The notes under the pieces are model-generated. The model worked only from the letters and a program-made list of their open reading frames with translations, had not been told where the DNA came from and searched no databases. 11,827 nucleotides of DNA, from contig JBLFWJ010000105.1 in NCBI GenBank assembly GCA_047611425.1, positions 1 through 11,827 on the forward strand, read 5' to 3'. The first letter of the stretch is position 1. Each line of letters starts with the position of its first letter. The stretch is from JBLFWJ01 sp047611425. GTDB lineage: Bacteria; Bacteroidota; Bacteroidia; UBA10329. The position numbers and the translations under genes were made by a program. Of this stretch, positions 1-7,512 are shown one piece after another.

Positions 1-631
1 GAAGGTAATCTACCTCATTGTGATGATGGTCTAAAGCATGATTCGAAGTAGAAACAGACTTTATAAATGGTTGAGATGCCTGTGAATACAACTTACGTGG
101 AGATTCAAGTGCTAATCCTTTGACGTGGTTCCCTTTTAAGGCGAGACTCAATTTACCGCCCAATTCCATTGCAGCATGTGGGTTAGGTTGGTCACATTGG
201 TCAAGCGTTCTCCCTATCCACCCGGTGTTTAAATATTCATCACTATCGCTGGCAGTTTCCCAAATGTCCATGCTTCTAAAATGAGACCGATTTGGGTTAG
301 GATACCCGACACTATTAATGATGGAAATTTCTCCGTTAGCGTGAAGAGATTGAAGTGTTTTCAAAGATGGATGTAGCCCCAAATCATCGCTGATTTTTAA
401 AGTGTTGTTGGCTGGGATGGCCAGTTGCGGCCTAGATGAATAATAGATGTCGTTTCGGAAAGGGACGATCGTATTCAAGCCGTCATTTCCACCACCAAGC
501 TGAATCACGACCAAGACTTTCTCAGAAGTTTGAGGGCCGAAAAAATTGCTAGCTCCAACAATTTTGGGTACCAGCATCGAAGCAGATGCAAGCCCAGCCA
601 TTTTTAGAAAGTCTCTTCTGAGTGCAGCCAT
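1..631 (-). CDS. DUF1501 family protein with Tat signal, C-terminus cut by window edge
   Basis: The first 210 codons of a DUF1501 protein are present; the reading frame is open to the window edge, so the rest lies outside. DUF1501 proteins are exported proteins of the alkaline-phosphatase/sulfatase-like superfamily with no settled substrate. The N-terminus has a twin-arginine motif, RRDFLK (residues 5-10), followed by a hydrophobic Ala/Met/Leu stretch, so folded export through the Tat pathway is likely. Family hallmarks are VLVVIQLGGGNDGLNTIVPF (about residues 39-58), a DLGLHPSL segment (about 81-88), the NRSHFRSMDIWE block (about 112-123) and GWIGRTLD (about 137-144). The start ATG (631-629) lies 2 nt past the stop of the upstream DUF1800 gene, so the two genes are almost certainly co-transcribed and may be translationally coupled. 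DUF1800-DUF1501 pairs are common in Bacteroidota and Planctomycetota. The family call is firm; the molecular function is unknown. Confidence 0.93.
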   Translation of the reverse strand, partial: MAALRRDFLKMAGLASASMLVPKIVGASNFFGPQTSEKVLVVIQLGGGNDGLNTIVPFRNDIYYSSRPQLAIPANNTLKISDDLGLHPSLKTLQSLHANGEISIINSVGYPNPNRSHFRSMDIWETASDSDEYLNTGWIGRTLDQCDQPNPHAAMELGGKLSLALKGNHVKGLALESPRKLYSQASQPFIKSVSTSNHALDHHHNEVDYL

Positions 632-633
632 GG

Positions 634-1977
634 TTAGATTAATTGAAATTCTGGTGAGGCCATAACCCGAGTTGCGATGGCGATGATTCGATCGGTTCTT
701 GATTCGGAGTTTCCAAATCGATCGAGGTTTTGTTGGTCTATTTTAGATTTATCTGACTGAATGAGTCGGTTAATTATGGCTTGAGTTAAATCTTGATCTG
801 AAACATCTTTGAGTGAAAGGACCAATGGATTCCAGTCTACTTCTGGTTTCCATCGTTGTCCCCGTTTACCAGTTTTAATTTGATCCCCAAACATGAGAAG
901 TGGCAACCGCATTCGATAGAGTAGGGAAGAGCTATCAATCCATTCTCGCTGTTCTCTCCAACCAGAAACGTTTGGTGGAAATAGCGGAACCTGTCCAAGT
1001 GACTTTTGCCCAGCAAGAATGACTCGGTCGGTCTTGAATTTGAGGTTGAACGTTCTTATGTATCTGACCAAAAGCTCAGTTGGTGAGGCGATTCGGGTTC
1101 CAATAACCGCTTCTTTTATAAACTCATCTGAATTCAATATGAACCTTATAAGATTGCTTATATCATAATTCGAATCGTAGAATTCATCAGCCATTTCTTT
1201 GATAAACGTTTCATCTTCATTGTGGTGAATCAAGTAGCGGTACAGCTTTCGGCAAATGAAGACCGCACACTCTTTTTTGTCAAGGATTAGATTCAAAACG
1301 TCTTCACCTGAAAAATCACCTGTATTCCCGAAAATGGTTTTAGACCCAAAGTCATGATGACGTTGGTTTAATTCGAACTTTCCTTGACGATTTACCTGCC
1401 AACCAGTAAAGGCCCTTGCTGCTTCCTTTATATCTGATTCAGCGTAGTTCCCATCTCCAAGCGTGAACAATTCCATTACCTCACGAGCAAAATTCTCATT
1501 CGGCCTACGTTTTTTATTCTGTTGATTATTTAGGAATAGGAGCATAGCCGGATCTTTGGCAATGGCATGAAGCATCTCCCCGAAATTGCCTAAAGCATGT
1601 TCCCTGAACGTGTTGTTTTGCACTTGCATCAAATAGGCAAATGGAACCTTGGTGGCGAAATGGTTGTGCCAGAAGAATGTCATTTTCTCACGCAATTGGG
1701 CTGGACTCTGAGCCATTTTAATTGTCCACTTTAGACTTACTTCGGCCACCTGTTTTTTAGACTTCAACATCATCTTAAGAACCTTCAGGTCGGTGGCTGC
1801 ATTATTTGCCACCGGATTCTTTAGATGATTAATAGGAAGAATTGCCTCTGAGTTTCGAAACAATTCTTCAACAAGTGTTTTTTGAGTTTGACCCGAATGA
1901 TTTTGGATAACGACCAGATTCTCTCCGAACCCGGTTCGGAGATGAAAATGTTGAACCTGTTTATTTGAAAGGTGCAT
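634..1977 (-). CDS. DUF1800 family protein
   Basis: This 447-residue protein fits the DUF1800 family, whose biochemical role is not established. Typical blocks are visible: an N-terminal HFHLRTGFG (residues 11-18, matching the usual HLxxRxGFG), LREKMTFFWHNHFATK (95-110), FREHALGNFGEMLHAIAKDP (124-143), the ARExMELFTLGDGNY segment (164-178), EAARAFTGW (185-193), HHDFGSKTIFG (207-217) and FPPNVSGWREQREWI (333-347). No signal peptide is seen. An in-frame TGA (1992-1990) sits four codons before the ATG with no alternative start between, so an upstream extension encoding one is excluded. The partner DUF1501 gene, by contrast, has a Tat signal and starts 2 nt after this stop. The upstream gap to the TfoX-like gene is 44 nt, with no terminator seen, so a three-gene transcript is possible. 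The family assignment is strong, and a role paired with the DUF1501 protein is inferred only from the conserved pairing. Confidence 0.93.
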   Translation of the reverse strand: MHLSNKQVQHFHLRTGFGENLVVIQNHSGQTQKTLVEELFRNSEAILPINHLKNPVANNAATDLKVLKMMLKSKKQVAEVSLKWTIKMAQSPAQLREKMTFFWHNHFATKVPFAYLMQVQNNTFREHALGNFGEMLHAIAKDPAMLLFLNNQQNKKRRPNENFAREVMELFTLGDGNYAESDIKEAARAFTGWQVNRQGKFELNQRHHDFGSKTIFGNTGDFSGEDVLNLILDKKECAVFICRKLYRYLIHHNEDETFIKEMADEFYDSNYDISNLIRFILNSDEFIKEAVIGTRIASPTELLVRYIRTFNLKFKTDRVILAGQKSLGQVPLFPPNVSGWREQREWIDSSSLLYRMRLPLLMFGDQIKTGKRGQRWKPEVDWNPLVLSLKDVSDQDLTQAIINRLIQSDKSKIDQQNLDRFGNSESRTDRIIAIATRVMASPEFQLI

Positions 1978-2021
1978 AGTTGTTTTAACTCACAACCATA
2001 GACCCGAATTGTGCAGAAGGT

Positions 2022-2387
2022 TTAACTTTTTGGAAGAAATTTCTTCTTGCGCTTTTTACTTGCCTTCGCTAGCGGATTGAAGTCAAGACAGAGTTGAAGC
2101 CAGTATTCAAGGTCCGAATCAAGGTCGATTCCTTCAGGGTCCACAAACACATATCCTTTCATCGGTCGGCCTGTAAAGTCCATTTCATTACATCCTAACT
2201 TGGTTAAAGCTTCGGGATATGCTTCTTCACCAATTCGAGCCATAAGAGTGTCTTTAACCACGCCAGCACACATCTTGTCATTCACCATAAAGCACATAGC
2301 CCCAAACATCTTACGCTCTTCTAGATTGGCTTTCTTCTCTGCAAGTACTCTTCGGATTCGATCCGTCAATAATACATCGTAAGCCAT
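2022..2387 (-). CDS. TfoX N-terminal domain protein
   Basis: This small protein of 121 residues matches the TfoX/Sxy N-terminal domain. The visible signature is the KMFGAMCFMVNDKMCAGV segment (residues 26-43), followed by LMARIGEEAYPEAL (48-61) and the MDFTGRPMKGYVFVDPEG block (69-86). In TfoX/Sxy, this domain sits in a competence regulator of gammaproteobacteria. Stand-alone copies such as this one are widespread in Bacteroidota and have no proven function, so a competence role should not be assumed. The protein lacks the C-terminal TfoX domain and instead ends in a strongly basic tail, KKRKKKF, which could bind nucleic acid. It lies between the nqr terminator and the DUF1800 gene, all on the same strand. 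Its own promoter may be the weak TATATTCG box just upstream. Confidence 0.88.
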   Translation of the reverse strand: MAYDVLLTDRIRRVLAEKKANLEERKMFGAMCFMVNDKMCAGVVKDTLMARIGEEAYPEALTKLGCNEMDFTGRPMKGYVFVDPEGIDLDSDLEYWLQLCLDFNPLAKASKKRKKKFLPKS

Positions 2388-2407
2388 GGTGCAGGGATTT
2401 AATCACT

Positions 2408-2415
2408 CGAATATA
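2408..2415 (-). promoter_or_regulatory. possible weak -7 box for the TfoX-like gene
   Basis: On the minus strand this reads TATATTCG, one mismatch from the Bacteroidota -7 consensus TAnnTTTG. It lies 20 nt before the ATG of the TfoX-like gene and just beyond the nqr terminator, where a new promoter would be expected. No convincing -33 TTTG is found at the usual distance, so this is tentative. Confidence 0.25.
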
Positions 2416-2423
2416 GGAGAATG

Positions 2424-2457
2424 AAAAAAGCCCTGAAAACAAATAGTTTCAGGGCTT
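2424..2457 (-). terminator. intrinsic terminator of the nqr operon
   Basis: A perfect 11-bp inverted repeat pairs AAGCCCTGAAA (2428-2438) with TTTCAGGGCTT (2447-2457) around an 8-nt loop. Read on the minus strand, the stem is followed by a run of T (complement of the A-run at 2424-2429). This is the arrangement of a rho-independent terminator for transcription leaving nqrF, whose stop is 23 nt away. On the plus strand the stem is followed by A, so it would not terminate in that direction. Confidence 0.9.
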
Positions 2458-2480
2458 AAAAAAAATCGATGTAATTCAGA

Positions 2481-3794
2481 TTATCCTCCGAAGTCGTCAA
2501 ATGCAACTTGCTCTTCAGGAACTCCCCAATCGTCACACATTTTGAGGACTGCTTGGTTCATCATTGGAGGACCACAGAAATAGAATTCGATTTCTTCTGG
2601 AGCATCGTGAGTCTTTAAGTATTGGTCGATTACAACTTGGTGAACGAATCCAACGAATCCGTCTCCTTCCGGATCTTCCATGTTCTTTTTCTCTACCCAA
2701 TTGTCTCCTTCTTGAGCATCTGAAAGAACCATGTAGAACTTGAAGTTCGGGAAGTTCTTTTCAATCTCGCGGAAGTAGTGGATGTAGAATAATTCAGCTC
2801 TAGAACGACCACCGTACCAGTAGGTCACTTTTCGGCCAGTCTTCAACGTTCGGAACAACTCATAGATGTGAGATCGCATTGGCGCCATACCTGCACCACC
2901 ACCTATGTACAACATCTCAGCATCAGAATGCTTGATAAAGAACTCACCGTAAGGGCCAGAAATCGTACACTTATCACCTTCCTTCAATCCGAAAATGTAG
3001 GACGATACTACACCCGGGTTAATGTCTGCCCAAGTGTTTTTGTCTCTGTCCCATGGTGGAGCAGCAACACGAACATTAAGCATAATGTTTCTTCCTTCAG
3101 CAGGATAGGAGGCCATTGAGTACGCTCGAATCACTTCCTCGTCATTCTTCATTACCAAATGACGTAATGCGAATGCGCCTTCTGACCAATCCTTCTCAAA
3201 CTTATCTGGCTCACCCGGGTGATCCGTAGGATGCGCCTTGATGTCCATATCAGAGAACTTAACCTCACCCTTTGGAACTGCAATTTGGATGTATCCACCT
3301 GCCTCGTAGTTCATATCCTCAGGAATTTCAACTACAAATTCCTTGATATACGTGGCAACGTTGTAGTTCGAAACAACGGTTGCTTCAAATTCCTTAATTC
3401 CGAAGATTTCTTCCGGTATGCCAATTTTCATATCCTGCTTCACCTTTACTTGGCAACCAAGTCTCCAGTTATCAGCAATTTCTTTTCTTGAGAAGTAAGG
3501 TGCTTCTGTTGGCAGGATCTCTCCGCCACCTTCAAAAACCTGACACTTACACATGGCGCAAGTTCCACCTCCACCACATGCTGATGGAAGGAAAATCTTT
3601 TGACCTCCGAGGGTACTGAGAACGGTTTCACCCGATCCAACTTGTACCTCATCGCCATTAATGGTCAGCATAACTGGGCCAGAAGGTGCCAGCTTAGCTT
3701 TAGCAAACAGAAGTATGCCAACTAAGGTGAATATCACCAGTAGGAATACCACCATACTGGTTATTACGACTGTTGATGTGCTTAATATGATCAT
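2481..3794 (-). CDS. nqrF: Na+-translocating NADH:quinone reductase subunit F
   Basis: NqrF is the electron entry point of Na+-NQR: it oxidises cytosolic NADH through FAD and passes electrons to a 2Fe-2S cluster. The 437-residue protein has one N-terminal membrane helix (about residues 8-31). A plant-type ferredoxin domain follows, with cluster cysteines C73, C79, C82 and C114 in the spacing C-x5-C-x2-C-x31-C expected for NqrF. The flavin domain carries RAYSMAS (223-229), and the NADH site shows GGGAGMAPMRSH (298-309) and FCGPPMMNQAV (407-417). The C-terminus, AFDDFGG, is typical of the family. It is the last gene of the operon, 30 nt after nqrE, and is closed by a strong terminator. It is slightly longer than proteobacterial NqrF; residues 175-205, rich in Asp, Pro and Lys, appear to contribute to this. 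All catalytic elements are intact. Confidence 0.98.
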   Translation of the reverse strand: MIILSTSTVVITSMVVFLLVIFTLVGILLFAKAKLAPSGPVMLTINGDEVQVGSGETVLSTLGGQKIFLPSACGGGGTCAMCKCQVFEGGGEILPTEAPYFSRKEIADNWRLGCQVKVKQDMKIGIPEEIFGIKEFEATVVSNYNVATYIKEFVVEIPEDMNYEAGGYIQIAVPKGEVKFSDMDIKAHPTDHPGEPDKFEKDWSEGAFALRHLVMKNDEEVIRAYSMASYPAEGRNIMLNVRVAAPPWDRDKNTWADINPGVVSSYIFGLKEGDKCTISGPYGEFFIKHSDAEMLYIGGGAGMAPMRSHIYELFRTLKTGRKVTYWYGGRSRAELFYIHYFREIEKNFPNFKFYMVLSDAQEGDNWVEKKNMEDPEGDGFVGFVHQVVIDQYLKTHDAPEEIEFYFCGPPMMNQAVLKMCDDWGVPEEQVAFDDFGG

Positions 3795-3824
3795 GATTCA
3801 GCGTCTTTTCGTTCTGATCAAAGA

Positions 3825-4439
3825 TTATAGTTCGATTCCCATGAAGCTCATAAAGGCCATGCCCATGAGTCCAGTAATAATGAATGTAATTCCCAATCCG
3901 CGAAGTGCAGGTGGAACATTCGAGTAGCGGATTTTCTCACGGATAGCTGCAATTGCAACAATTGCAATCCACCAACCAACTCCACTACCTAACCCGAAAG
4001 TTGTTGCTTCAACTATAGTTGAATATTGTCTTTCCTGCATAAAAAGTGCGCCACCAAGAATGGAACAGTTTACAGCGATAAGCGGAAGGAAAATACCAAG
4101 TGAAGCATATAATGCTGGGGCGAATTTCTCAACAATCATCTCAACCAATTGCACCATAGAGGCGATAATTGCGATGAACATTATGAAGCTTAAGAAGCTT
4201 AAGTCAATTGTTGCAAAGGACTCTCCCATCCAAGCCAATGCGCCTTCTTTAAGAACATAGTTCTCAAGTAAGTAGTTGATTGGAACCGTTATTCCCAAGA
4301 CGAAGATCACGGCAAATCCCAATCCAACACCAGTTTGAACTGTCTTGGATACGGCCAAGTAGGAACACATGCCTAGGAAGTAGGCAAAGATCATGTTCTC
4401 TATGAATATGGCCTTGACGAATATGTTTACTAATTCCAT
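3825..4439 (-). CDS. nqrE: Na+-translocating NADH:quinone reductase subunit E
   Basis: NqrE is a six-helix inner-membrane subunit, a pseudo-symmetric partner of NqrD, and together they hold an iron-sulfur centre in the middle of the membrane. The 204-residue length is normal. It opens with the typical MELVNIFVKAIFIENMIFAY. The metal-ligand cysteines are present: C25 in FLGMCSYLAVS and C125 in AVNCSILGGALFM, matching the conserved membrane cysteines of the family. The segments FGLGSGVGWWIAIVAIAAIR (148-167) and PPALRGLGITFI (176-187) are also family hallmarks. The gene is separated from nqrD by a 198-bp repeat-bearing spacer, unusually long for this operon, while nqrF follows after 30 nt. No ribosome binding site is visible before the ATG. 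Confidence 0.98.
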   Translation of the reverse strand: MELVNIFVKAIFIENMIFAYFLGMCSYLAVSKTVQTGVGLGFAVIFVLGITVPINYLLENYVLKEGALAWMGESFATIDLSFLSFIMFIAIIASMVQLVEMIVEKFAPALYASLGIFLPLIAVNCSILGGALFMQERQYSTIVEATTFGLGSGVGWWIAIVAIAAIREKIRYSNVPPALRGLGITFIITGLMGMAFMSFMGIEL

Positions 4440-4446
4440 TTTTGAT

Positions 4447-4489
4447 GAGTTTCGAGTTGCTAGTTTCGAGTTTCGAGTAGGTTAGTTTC
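4447..4489. repeat. tandem imperfect 21/22-bp direct repeat in the nqrD-nqrE spacer
   Basis: Two adjacent units both begin with the 11-mer GAGTTTCGAGT (4447-4457 and 4468-4478) and both end in TAGTTTC, with one extra base in the second. The unit is made of the words AGTTTCGAG and CTAG, which recur in the second repeat pair of the same spacer. It lies immediately upstream of the nqrE start (minus strand), within the presumed operon mRNA. Confidence 0.75.
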
Positions 4490-4538
4490 GTTATTCATTT
4501 GTAATCAATTCTGAAGCTCGAGGCCCTTATTCGTTTTG

Positions 4539-4637
4539 TAATTATGTTCAATCACTCGCGGCTAGTAACTCGTAGCTCGCAACTTTTTTCTTTTATAATT
4601 CAATCACTTGTAACTAGAACCTAGCTACTCGTAACTT
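4539..4637. repeat. imperfect ~50-bp direct repeat pair in the nqrD-nqrE spacer
   Basis: Two degenerate copies, 4539-4585 and about 4594-4637, share the exact 10-mer TTCAATCACT at an offset of 52 bp (4547-4556 and 4599-4608). Each continues into CTAG, GTAACT and CGTA words and ends in AACTT. The second copy runs up to the nqrD stop codon. Degenerate AACTCGTAACTCG-like words of this sort resemble dispersed low-complexity repeats rather than a gene. No ORF or TAnnTTTG promoter box was seen in the spacer. Confidence 0.65.
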
Positions 4638-5354
4638 TTAATTAGCCTCTATCAATTTCGTGTTTCGTGAACGTTGAATCCAAATAAGGACTCCAACAAC
4701 GATCAATGCCATAGGAGGAAGGATCATTAATCCATTGTCCACATATCCCATTGCATAAAGTCCTGACGGTTCAGTAACCAATGCACCGGCAGAATCAAGT
4801 GATCCTACCTTATTACCAAAGACTGGGTAACCCCAAAGTTTTCCTGATCCAAGTAGTTCTCTGAAAAAGGAAACAATAATTAAGATAAAACCATAGGAAA
4901 GTGCGTTACCAACTCCATCTAAAAATGCTGGCCAAGGCTTGTTGCCAAGGGCAAATGCCTCCAATCGTCCCATGATAATACAATTGGTAATGATCAATCC
5001 TACAAATACTGAGAGTGCCTTGCTTACATCGTAGACATACGCTTTTAGTACTTGGTCAACCAAGATTACAAGCATTGCCACTACGACCAATTGCACGATG
5101 ATTCTGATTCTACTTGGAATCAAGTTTCTCATCAATGAAACAATCACATTACCAGCTGCCAGTACAAACAATACTGACACAGACATGATAACCGCTTGCT
5201 CAAGCTTTACCGTAATTGCCAAAGCTGAGCAAATACCCAATACCTGAACGGTAATCGGGTTGTCGTCATCCATTGGATTAGACAGAAGCGATCTGTTCTT
5301 CTTTGAGAAGAATGCTTCTTTGGGTTCTTTTACTGCTACTGCTGTTTCACTCAT
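4638..5354 (-). CDS. nqrD: Na+-translocating NADH:quinone reductase subunit D
   Basis: NqrD is an integral membrane subunit with six helices that pairs with NqrE around the intramembrane iron-sulfur centre and forms part of the Na+ route. The 238-residue protein is longer than the roughly 210 residues usual in Proteobacteria because of a hydrophilic N-terminal extension (residues 1-30, with AVKEPKEAFFSKKN). The family core then begins at SNPMDDDNPITVQVLGICSA. The conserved cysteines are present at C42 (in LGICSALAIT) and C125 (in TNCIIMGRLEAFA). DGVGNALSYGFILI (146-159) and FFRELLGSGKLWG (163-175) are also characteristic. It starts 28 nt after nqrC, and its stop borders the repeat-filled spacer before nqrE. 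An in-frame start at M28 would give a near-canonical length, so the exact start is slightly uncertain. Confidence 0.97.
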   Translation of the reverse strand: MSETAVAVKEPKEAFFSKKNRSLLSNPMDDDNPITVQVLGICSALAITVKLEQAVIMSVSVLFVLAAGNVIVSLMRNLIPSRIRIIVQLVVVAMLVILVDQVLKAYVYDVSKALSVFVGLIITNCIIMGRLEAFALGNKPWPAFLDGVGNALSYGFILIIVSFFRELLGSGKLWGYPVFGNKVGSLDSAGALVTEPSGLYAMGYVDNGLMILPPMALIVVGVLIWIQRSRNTKLIEAN

Positions 5355-5382
5355 TTTACTCGTTTGAGAATTTGAACAAACA

Positions 5383-6276
5383 TTACATTACAACCGCTGT
5401 ATCAACAACAACGCTATCCATTTCAAGGTTTGTCGTATCGGCTACCAATTCTTCAATTGGCGCTACAACCGCTACTTTCTTACCACCTTTAATTTCATTG
5501 AAGAACGGCTCATAAATCTTAAGCGTTCTAAAGATCATTTCATTCACTCCGTTACTGGTAATTGTACCACCAGAAATTGCATCAACTCCGTGAGGATCGT
5601 CAGGAGCAGCACCACCTTTCTTGGCAATTACTCCTTTTAATTCTCCTTCGTTTGTGAAAATCTTCTTTCCCTTAAAAGGAACTTGGAAGCCAGCTTCCTT
5701 AATCTCAGCACCCAAACCAGGTGTTTCTGTTTTGTGATCGAAGATGGCCCCAACTACAGTTTCACCGTCTTCGGAAATAGCAAGGTAACCCCAAACTGGG
5801 CCCCATAATCCTGTACCCATCATAGGTACTACGTAAGAAGCCTTGCCGTCTGCATCGTTTACAACGAACATCGGATAATCAGCACCAACTTCTCTCCATG
5901 CTGCACAGGCATCACGTGTTTCGTCTAACGTGGCAGATCCTTTTCCTCCTTTGTATAGCTTGTAGATACTGCTCAATCCACCTTTGTAGTCCTTCAACAT
6001 ATCAACATCAAAAGGAGCGCGTGTAGCGTTTTCCTTTCTCTTGCCATACGCATCAAGGATGAATTCCTCTTTCTTGTATTCGTTGTACATCGATTCTGCT
6101 TCCGCAGCATCTGCTTTTATCCCAACAGATTGAAGAATGTTCTGTCGCTTTTCGTTGGCGACATTTAATTTTTGCAATGGCTTTAGGCCTTCAGCAACCA
6201 CTGCAAGAACCACTGCCACAACTACCACCATTACTGCGGCAAATGTGAATGTATATCCGTTACTGTTTACGTCCAT
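5383..6276 (-). CDS. nqrC: Na+-translocating NADH:quinone reductase subunit C
   Basis: NqrC carries a covalently bound FMN on a domain held at the membrane by a single N-terminal helix (about residues 8-28). It relays electrons between the NqrD/E centre and NqrB. The flavinylation site is recognisable at DAISGGTITSNG (232-243), with T238 as the expected FMN-threonine. The usual SGAT is SGGT here, a change worth noting. Other family blocks are GTGLWGPVWGYLAI (154-167), HKTETPGLGAEI (181-192) and the Y255-E256-P257-F258 region. After about residue 262 the protein has a tail of some 35 residues rich in Val and Asp, extending beyond the FMN-binding domain. Total length is 297 residues. It lies 10 nt after nqrB and 28 nt before nqrD. 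The flavin transferase ApbE needed to attach FMN is not encoded in the window. Confidence 0.97.
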   Translation of the reverse strand: MDVNSNGYTFTFAAVMVVVVAVVLAVVAEGLKPLQKLNVANEKRQNILQSVGIKADAAEAESMYNEYKKEEFILDAYGKRKENATRAPFDVDMLKDYKGGLSSIYKLYKGGKGSATLDETRDACAAWREVGADYPMFVVNDADGKASYVVPMMGTGLWGPVWGYLAISEDGETVVGAIFDHKTETPGLGAEIKEAGFQVPFKGKKIFTNEGELKGVIAKKGGAAPDDPHGVDAISGGTITSNGVNEMIFRTLKIYEPFFNEIKGGKKVAVVAPIEELVADTTNLEMDSVVVDTAVVM

Positions 6277-6286
6277 GATCTTTATA

Positions 6287-7459
6287 TCAAGCCGTTTTTA
6301 CTGTTGAGCGCTTCAATCTGCGCTTAATGTTCGATTCAACCACGTAGTGATCAATGATAGGTGCCATGATGTTCATGAACAAAATCGCCAACATAATTCC
6401 TTCCGGGTATGCTGGGTTAAACACACGAATCATAATTGCTAGAAACCCAATGAAGAATCCGTAGATGTATTTACCAGTGTTTGTTTGAGATCCTGTTACC
6501 GGGTCCGTAGCCATAAACACTACTCCGAAGGCAAATCCACCAACTATCATGTGTTGCCACCATGGAAATTGCATGAGGCCAGTCTCAATACCAGTAGCAT
6601 TGAATATCAATCCCATTGCAGCTCCACCAACTACAGCAGAAAGCATGATTCTCCAACTTGCAATTCCAGTCCCTAAAAGAATAAGTGCACCGATGATTAT
6701 TGCAATAGTTGAGGTTTCTCCAATTGATCCTGGTATATATCCAAAGAACATATCCTCAACAGTAAACCTTAAAGCTCCAAGACCTTCTTTCATGTTGGCT
6801 AGGTCGCCAAGAATTGTTGCGCCTGAAATAGCGTCATTGTTCATGCCATCCATCACCCAAATCTTATCACCACTCATATAAGTAGGGTAAGCAAAGAATA
6901 GGAATGCTCTAGTAAGCAAGGCAACGTTGACGATGTTCATACCAGTTCCTCCGAATACTTCTTTACCGAACACAACTGCAAAAGCAGTAGCAATAGCCAC
7001 CATCCAAAGCGGAACATCAACGGGAACAATCAAAGGAATAAGCATACCAGTTACAAGGAATCCTTCCTCCACTGAATGACCTTTGGCCATTGCAAAACCA
7101 AACTCAATACCAAGACCAACACCATAAGAAACAACTACGATTGGTAGAATTTTCAATGCTCCAGCAAAGAACATATCCATTAAAGTAGCGGTTTCACCAA
7201 GCTCTCTATAATGTTGAAATCCAGCATTATACATCCCGAAAAGCAAACATGGAACCATCGCCATGATTACGATACTCATGGTTCTCTTCAAATCAATACC
7301 ATCTCTGATATGCGAACCTGAGCGAGTTGCCTCTCCCGGAGTGAACATCAATGTTTCGAATGCATCAATTGCATGCAAAGCCTTGTTGTACTTCTCGTAC
7401 TTGCCCCCTTCCTCGAAAGGAGCCTTCATACTGTGAAATATATTTTCTAAAAACTTCAT
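6287..7459 (-). CDS. nqrB: Na+-translocating NADH:quinone reductase subunit B
   Basis: NqrB is the largest membrane subunit. It binds a covalent FMN and riboflavin, contributes the quinone site and probably forms the main Na+ channel. The 390-residue protein shows the flavinylation motif DAISGATILGDL (209-220), with T215 as the FMN-threonine. The FGGTGMNIVNVALLTRAFLFFAYP region (169-192) contains the glycine pair implicated in quinone and inhibitor binding in Vibrio. TDPVTGSQTNTGKYIYG (318-334) and NPAYPEGIMLAILFMN (348-363) are further hallmarks. An amphipathic N-terminal stretch precedes the first membrane helix (about 58-79). The gene follows nqrA after 53 nt and precedes nqrC by 10 nt. 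No Shine-Dalgarno is visible before the ATG. Confidence 0.98.
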   Translation of the reverse strand: MKFLENIFHSMKAPFEEGGKYEKYNKALHAIDAFETLMFTPGEATRSGSHIRDGIDLKRTMSIVIMAMVPCLLFGMYNAGFQHYRELGETATLMDMFFAGALKILPIVVVSYGVGLGIEFGFAMAKGHSVEEGFLVTGMLIPLIVPVDVPLWMVAIATAFAVVFGKEVFGGTGMNIVNVALLTRAFLFFAYPTYMSGDKIWVMDGMNNDAISGATILGDLANMKEGLGALRFTVEDMFFGYIPGSIGETSTIAIIIGALILLGTGIASWRIMLSAVVGGAAMGLIFNATGIETGLMQFPWWQHMIVGGFAFGVVFMATDPVTGSQTNTGKYIYGFFIGFLAIMIRVFNPAYPEGIMLAILFMNIMAPIIDHYVVESNIKRRLKRSTVKTA

Positions 7460-7512
7460 CTTCTTGTCTGAATCAGGGTTTATCCCTTAGATGACTGTTA
7501 CAGATTCGTTGA

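Noticed and set aside
2022..2387. Competence regulator tfoX/sxy
   Set aside because: Only the N-terminal domain is present, and stand-alone copies in Bacteroidota have no shown link to competence, so no gene symbol was given.
2200..4260. Plus-strand ORFs of 60-90 codons opposite the TfoX-like gene, nqrF and nqrE
   Set aside because: They lie antisense to well-supported genes, have no recognisable domain and no start context, and read as shadows of the minus-strand coding.
4440..4637. CRISPR array in the nqrD-nqrE spacer
   Set aside because: Repeats are few, degenerate and of two different lengths, without uniform spacers or cas genes.
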